Part shown: positions 46,355-50,294 of the stretch, piece after piece
Layout of the letters: each line of letters starts with the position of its first letter
How positions within the stretch are numbered: position 1 is the first letter of the stretch
DNA from: Polaribacter sp. IC066
Lineage (GTDB): Bacteria > Bacteroidota > Bacteroidia > Flavobacteriales > Flavobacteriaceae
Assembly (NCBI RefSeq): GCF_007997085.1
Contig: NZ_VORR01000033.1
Coordinates: forward strand, 1 to 50,294
Reading direction: 5' to 3'
Length of the DNA: 50,294 nt
Program-made: the position numbers and the translations under genes
Notes under the pieces: model-generated
Told to the model about the DNA's origin: nothing
Seen by the model: only the letters and a program-made list of their open reading frames with translations
The model's database searches: none

Positions 46355-46452
46355 AGTTAGCTTGTTTGTGGAAATTTACTTAATTTAAATTTGTTTCACT
46401 TATATTAACTGAATTTACAAATTATTATCTATGAGAACAAATAAGAATTGTA

Positions 46453-47070
46453 TTAAAAAACAACATTTATTGTTGGCAATATTGCTATTGTTTCTATACC
46501 ATTTAACGAATAATATAGTTTTGCATTTGCACCTGCTCTAACATAATCATTTAATTGAAAAAAGTAACCTGTTGCTATAAAAAGCCCTAGATTATCACTC
46601 CTATTTTCATCATTAAAAAGTATAGCATAATTTTCAGCATTGTCTATAAAAAAATCTGGCATATTTATATAATCAAAGAAATAAAAGATACCCATATTAA
46701 AATTAAGATTGTTAGAAAATTCGGTTCTAAAATGCACATCTACATAATCTTTTTGATGAATATTTCTATAATTATCTAAAACCAAAAAAGTGTCTGTATT
46801 TAGTAAAGCTCCTTGGTTTAGATTCATGGAATGTTGTTGTCTTGAAAAACCAACACCCAAATATTTATTTTCAGCAATTTTATAATCTAAATTTATATCA
46901 ATAAAACTTCCTGTAGTTGGTATTTCTAAATTGATAAAATCATCAAAAGAATTTGTATAATCTATAATTGATAACCCGTAAGAAAAGTTAACGGATAATT
47001 TAGATTCCTTTTCTTGAGAAAATAAAGCATAAGTAACCAGTAAGAGTAGTAAAAGCGTATATTTTTTCAT
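46453..47070 (-). CDS. Outer-membrane beta-barrel protein of unknown function
   Basis: 205 residues. Signal peptide (MKKYTLLLLLLVTYALFSQE). Alternating hydrophobic strands and aromatic girdle residues (KYLGVGFSRQQHSM, NLNFNMGIFYFFDYI, LGLFIATGYFFQLND, AGANAKLYYSL) suggest a small beta barrel. The end PTINVVF finishes in Phe, as outer membrane proteins do. No known ligand. Paired with the next gene 3 bases away. Confidence 0.75.
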   Translation of the reverse strand: MKKYTLLLLLLVTYALFSQEKESKLSVNFSYGLSIIDYTNSFDDFINLEIPTTGSFIDINLDYKIAENKYLGVGFSRQQHSMNLNQGALLNTDTFLVLDNYRNIHQKDYVDVHFRTEFSNNLNFNMGIFYFFDYINMPDFFIDNAENYAILFNDENRSDNLGLFIATGYFFQLNDYVRAGANAKLYYSLNGIETIAILPTINVVF

Positions 47071-47073
47071 AAT

Positions 47074-47742
47074 TTAAAATTGTTTTCCTAGTGTAATACC
47101 TAGATTATAATTGGTTGTTATAAGAGGAGCATTAACTAATGCAGCCTCACTTATTATTGGCCTATGTAGATTGGCAACAAGGCCAAGTGTATATTTTTTT
47201 TGAATAGCATAACTAAAACGCAAACCAATAGTAGTAAAAAAAGATTTTTCACTTTCTTTACGAATAGAACTATCAAATTCGGTTATTTCTCCAGTATCCT
47301 GAATAAAACCAAATCTACTTAAAGTAAAAATTTCTGAATTAGAAAATTGATATCCTAAACCTCCAAAAAAGGAAAAAAAGAAATTATCAGTATTTATAAA
47401 TGTATAATGAACTTTAGTCCCAAAAGCAACATAATTAATTTTTGACCATAATGTGTTTTCTCTAATACTAGCTGTTGTTTGATTTTTTATAAATTTATCT
47501 AAACTTAATGGATTATCTAAAAAACTTGGTAAATTATTACTTTGTGCATACTCTAAATACCCTTCAAAACTAAAACTTTTAAAGGTTTTATGAAGGTAAT
47601 GTGTACCAATAGAAAAATTTTTTTTATTTATCCATTTATCCTCGAAAGTTGGTTTCCCTACTGATAAAAATAGTTCTTGCTTGTTTTGGGCTTGATAAAA
47701 ACTAAAAGTCAATAATAGTAAAATAACTATAATTTTTTTCAT
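47074..47742 (-). CDS. Outer-membrane beta-barrel protein of unknown function
   Basis: 222 residues. Signal peptide MKKIIVILLLLTFSFYQAQ. Barrel-like alternation (FSIGTHYLHKTF, KVHYTFINTDNFFFSFFGGLGYQFS, FFTTIGLRFSYAIQKKYTLGLVANL) and a Phe-ended last strand (NLGITLGKQF). It lies 3 bases before the 205-residue barrel gene, which is a similar size and likely shares its job. Function unknown. Confidence 0.75.
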   Translation of the reverse strand: MKKIIVILLLLTFSFYQAQNKQELFLSVGKPTFEDKWINKKNFSIGTHYLHKTFKSFSFEGYLEYAQSNNLPSFLDNPLSLDKFIKNQTTASIRENTLWSKINYVAFGTKVHYTFINTDNFFFSFFGGLGYQFSNSEIFTLSRFGFIQDTGEITEFDSSIRKESEKSFFTTIGLRFSYAIQKKYTLGLVANLHRPIISEAALVNAPLITTNYNLGITLGKQF

Positions 47743-47755
47743 ATTTTTTTTATTT

Positions 47756-47785
47756 AAAACATCAGGATTTTAATCCTGATGTTTT
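47756..47785 (-). terminator. Terminator after the large lipoprotein gene
   Basis: AAAACATCAGGATT (47756-47769) and AATCCTGATGTTTT (47772-47785) are fully complementary. It lies 5 bases past the lipoprotein stop and before the barrel gene. The barrel genes would need a promoter within this 48-base gap, or read-through. Confidence 0.8.
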
Positions 47786-47790
47786 TATTT

Positions 47791-49200
47791 TTAATCTGTT
47801 AAATCTGTGTAGTAGTGTTCTAAATAATAATCAATAACACCAATTTTTTTAATATTATAGTTTATACCATCGAATAATTCTTGTCTCCCTGTAATACCAG
47901 GGCCAGTAATTGTGGATAAAACCTGTCTTCTAGATAATTCTACATTCGCTCTAAATTTTGCATTACCCACAGATATTTTAACTTTACCCTCACCACTTAT
48001 TTCTGCACTCGGAACTATCCCTTTTATAGGATCAATTTTAAATCCAGATTTTCCTTTTAATTCATAAGAAGCATCTGTTGAAAAATGATGGATTGAAAAA
48101 ACAGCCATAGATTGTGTATTTTCTGACATATTCCAGTCTGGATCTAATTGAAAATTAAGATTTAACCATCTTAACTTTCTTTTTAAAAATTTTCTTTTAA
48201 TACTAATATAACCTAATTCATAATCAAATGTACCTGCAGTAATACTACCATCGGAGTTTTGTTTTATATCACTACCATCACTTGTAGCTCTAAAGAATTT
48301 TAATTTTTGACGAGTACCACCAAAGCCCATATAGCTAGTTCCATTAACTTTTATTCTAGGTATATTTGTACTTATAATATCTGTTTCAGGTATTTCATTG
48401 TGATTTACACTATAGGTTAATAAAACAGGACCAACAGGTAAAGGATCTGGTACAAAATTAGATTCTTTTAACTCTACATAACTACACAGTTTTGCAGGAA
48501 CTCCTATTTGGTCATTAAGATCACAAGGTTCTATTTTCCCTACAACAAAAACTGGATTATCATCTAAATAATCATTATCAATAACACTTGTATAAGATAC
48601 CTCTTCATTATCAACAGTATAATTCCAAGAAATATTAGTATCAACTAATTCTAAAGGATTAAATGTAACACCAAATTCATTTATTGATTTATCATCATCT
48701 TCAAATTCTGGATCATAAGGAAAATAGATCTGAAGATTTTCGTCTTCTAAAAGATTTACTAAACTTTTTGAAGAACTTGAAGCAGAATTGGTTTTCGCAG
48801 ATGTTTTAGATTTAATTAAATTACCAATAGTAGAAAATTCTTCTTTGTTTTTCTCGTAAGTTTTTGTAAAAGCTTCTTTAAAATTATATGTAATAGATTT
48901 TTGTTTGTATTTTTTTTGTAAACTGCTTTCTTTTTTTCTTAATCCTTTATTATCTCCAAAAAGAAGTCCAAAACTTATAATTTGTTGATCTTCATCTAAA
49001 TCTTTAGCTTTTAAGATTTCTTTTAAATGATTCAACGCATTTACGTCTGTTAAAGTTTTTCCCAACAATTTAGATGTTTCTTTCAATAAAATTTGTTGGT
49101 CAGTTAAATCGCTATTTATAGGTTCTAAAGTTATTTCATCTTCTTTAGAACAGCCTACTATAAGGATTAGTAATAATAATTTGTAAATATAATTTTTCAT
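47791..49200 (-). CDS. Large lipoprotein of unknown function
   Basis: 469 residues from ATG at 49200 (MKNYIYKLLLLILIVGC); the open frame extends 15 residues further but lacks signal-peptide sense. Lipobox LIVGC, Cys at 17, then the acidic SKEDEIT. The first ~150 residues are charged and helical (LTDQQILLKETSKLLGKTLTD ... KKYKQKSITYNFKEAF). The rest is beta-rich (YPGK-free, with LTYSVNHNEIPETDI, SYMGFGGTRQKLKFF, ELKGKSGFKIDP and NAKFRANVELSRRQVL). No family recognised. Its position before two barrel genes suggests a surface complex. Confidence 0.75.
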   Translation of the reverse strand: MKNYIYKLLLLILIVGCSKEDEITLEPINSDLTDQQILLKETSKLLGKTLTDVNALNHLKEILKAKDLDEDQQIISFGLLFGDNKGLRKKESSLQKKYKQKSITYNFKEAFTKTYEKNKEEFSTIGNLIKSKTSAKTNSASSSSKSLVNLLEDENLQIYFPYDPEFEDDDKSINEFGVTFNPLELVDTNISWNYTVDNEEVSYTSVIDNDYLDDNPVFVVGKIEPCDLNDQIGVPAKLCSYVELKESNFVPDPLPVGPVLLTYSVNHNEIPETDIISTNIPRIKVNGTSYMGFGGTRQKLKFFRATSDGSDIKQNSDGSITAGTFDYELGYISIKRKFLKRKLRWLNLNFQLDPDWNMSENTQSMAVFSIHHFSTDASYELKGKSGFKIDPIKGIVPSAEISGEGKVKISVGNAKFRANVELSRRQVLSTITGPGITGRQELFDGINYNIKKIGVIDYYLEHYYTDLTD

Positions 49201-49220
49201 ATTTAATCTGTTTTTAAGGT

Positions 49221-49249
49221 GTACTTGACATTTATCTATCATCAAGTAC
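49221..49249. promoter_or_regulatory. Inverted repeat upstream of the lipoprotein gene
   Basis: GTACTTGA (49221-49228) and TCAAGTAC (49242-49249) are perfect inverted copies 13 bases apart, 20 bases before the lipoprotein ATG. It could be an operator or a leader hairpin. Confidence 0.4.
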
Positions 49250-49745
49250 TTTAAAATTTTGTTTTTTTTGGATGTTTTATTTTAAGAAAAAATTACCAAA
49301 ACCTTTCAGAAAACCTTTCAGAAAAAATATTACTTTTGTGATACTTCCTCTGTTTGTCGTTGTTTATTTTACATAAGCATTTGTTTTAGGTTATACATTT
49401 ATTTGCAAAATTTTTATATTCCTTATTAACTCAATCAGAGGTTTTTATTTTACTTTATTTTTATAATTTATAATACTATAACAATATGCTTTAGCTTTTA
49501 ACTAAAGCTAAAATTGATAAATAAATAAGAGAAGTGCTGAAATTTTAAAACTCTATTTCAGGGGGACTTCAGTTTTTATGAACTATTGAAAAGAATTTTC
49601 AGTAGGTTTTCTCAAATGTAAAAAAAAAAAAAATGAATTATGCAAGTTTTTTAAATATTATTACTTTAATTAAAAAATAATTTATCTATTCTTTAAATTA
49701 TATGCTATATTAATCTCATTTTAGTGTAGAATTATCAAAAAAAAT

Positions 49746-49796
49746 AATTCCCTAATCTTAAAATTGGAAACGAAAACTTGGGGAGAAAATAAGTAG
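49746..49796 (+). pseudogene. Relic resembling the 3' end of the RNase HI gene
   Basis: The frame reads NSLILKLETKTWGENK and then stops. The RNase HI gene at 45690-46325 ends with NPILKWETKAWGEI. Over eleven codons, 28 of 33 bases agree. Upstream sequence does not continue the match. It is likely what is left of a paralogue or duplicated end. Confidence 0.5.
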
Positions 49797-49885
49797 GTAG
49801 TTTACAACAGCAGTATTTAGTTAACCACAGATTTAAAACTAATTCTATCAACTTAAATTGAGACTGAAAACTACTACTACCAACT

Positions 49886-50125
49886 TTAAAGATTATACCC
49901 AATACTTAACATCACAATTCTTGGTAAAATAAAAGTTTTACGATCTGAAATTAAAAAGTCTGAAAAACTGTTGCTTTGTTTAAATTGTGCATTAAACATA
50001 TTTTGAGCAGTAATTTTATAACTCAAGGCAGAATTTTCGCCTTTGTAAGATAAAGTTGCATTGGCAATTTCGTAGGTGTTTTTTTGACCTAATGTTTTAT
50101 TTTGATACTTACTTTGTCTATAATC
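49886..50125 (-). pseudogene. C-terminal end of an outer-membrane receptor, interrupted
   Basis: 79 codons read on the minus strand down to TAA at 49886-49888. The text (NTYEIANATLSYKGENSALSY, ITAQNMFNAQFKQSNSF, PRIVMLSIGYNL) is the typical last three barrel strands of a TonB-type receptor. Going upstream on the minus strand the frame ends at TAA 50126-50128 and the similarity stops, where sequence unlike a receptor begins. The rest of the gene is probably beyond the inserted element to the right. Confidence 0.75.
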
Positions 50126-50128
50126 TTA

Positions 50129-50294
50129 ACTCCGCAGGTCTCAATTCAAAAGAAACGGAAAGTCCTGTAAAAATAGTAGTTACAAGACTTTTCCATCTCA
50201 ATAATTTTCACCAACTTGGGTGAAAACCCTGACAGGTGAAAATTACAACAACTACAGAAAATATTAGTGCTTACGGCGGATTAAATTTTATATC
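50129..50294 (+). mobile_element. Probable left end of an insertion sequence
   Basis: Starting near 50129 the sequence changes from receptor code to non-coding text with a perfect stem TTTTCACC/GGTGAAAA (50205-50212, 50219-50226). A coding start follows at 50236. This is what the left end of an IS inserted in the receptor gene would look like. Terminal repeats cannot be verified because the right end is outside the window. Confidence 0.45.
50236..50294 (+). CDS. Possible transposase N-terminus (partial, IS1380-like guess)
   Basis: From GTG at 50236 the frame reads VKITTTTENISAYGGLNFI and runs off the window end. The ISAYGGLNFI segment reminds me of IS1380-type transposase N-termini (short leader, then a GGL motif). 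With only 19 residues the family is a guess. Confidence 0.35.
   Translation, partial: MKITTTTENISAYGGLNFI

Larger units (their letters stand above)
49201..49885. other. 685-base stretch without an intact gene
   Basis: AT-rich. It holds the inverted repeat at 49221-49249, a plus-strand TAnnTTTG (TACTTTTG, 49331-49338) not followed by a gene, a double AACCTTTCAG repeat near 49300-49320, a TTTAGCTTT/AAAGCTAAA stem at 49490-49512, and the RNase HI-like relic at 49746-49796. Confidence 0.5.

Noticed and set aside
49298..49320. Double AACCTTTCAG as a CRISPR start
   Set aside because: Only two adjacent units with no spacers and no cas gene.

Overview
The window looks like a chromosomal segment of a marine-type member of the Flavobacteriaceae (Bacteroidota). 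The signs are low GC, a type IX secretion sorting domain, a SusC/SusD pair, short SSB, an IPExxxVDY-family protein between pyk and rnc, and several perfect TAnnTTTG promoter elements. No genus can be fixed from the sequence alone. I saw no rRNA, tRNA or CRISPR array.

Layout. 1-472: 3' end of an IS66-type transposase cut by the window edge. 489-9094: a secreted ELWxxDGT-repeat protein, then a tight SusC-SusD-lipoprotein-dihaem peroxidase operon. 9102-11890 (minus): a two-subunit molybdenum hydroxylase. 12317-14384: mnmH-selD, for 2-selenouridine in tRNA. 14586-19283: a uronate locus that appears to be decaying: a truncated hybrid-sensor fragment, a LacI regulator, kduI, kduD with an internal TAA, and a DUF4861 protein. 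19614-27072: a second LacI regulator diverging from a five-gene amino-sugar operon (nucleotidyltransferase, sugar kinase, MFS transporter, Gfo/Idh oxidoreductase, NagB/PIG-L fusion). The two sugar loci share the same palindrome, ATACAATCGATTGTAT-like, at their promoters, so one LacI protein may control both. 27531-29438: acs. 29797-29933: a possible small RNA. 29950-30288: ssb.

30585-37251 holds the most interesting system: a compact five-gene operon encoding a kleisin-like protein, a small MukE/JetB-like winged-helix protein, a 1230-residue SMC-like ATPase, a Toprim protein, and a small zinc-ribbon protein. The first four match the layout of a Wadjet (JetABCD / MksFEBG) anti-plasmid complex, but the sequences look divergent and the Toprim subunit is short.

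37289-46325 is housekeeping: a CBS-domain protein, an M28 membrane peptidase, an acpP-fabF-rnc-IPExxxVDY-pyk operon (minus), purN, and an RNase HI with a viroplasmin domain. 46453-49200 (minus) encodes two outer-membrane barrel proteins and a large lipoprotein. After it comes a short relic resembling the 3' end of the RNase HI gene. The right edge (49886-50294) has the C-terminal end of an outer-membrane receptor on the minus strand, broken off where what appears to be an insertion sequence begins.
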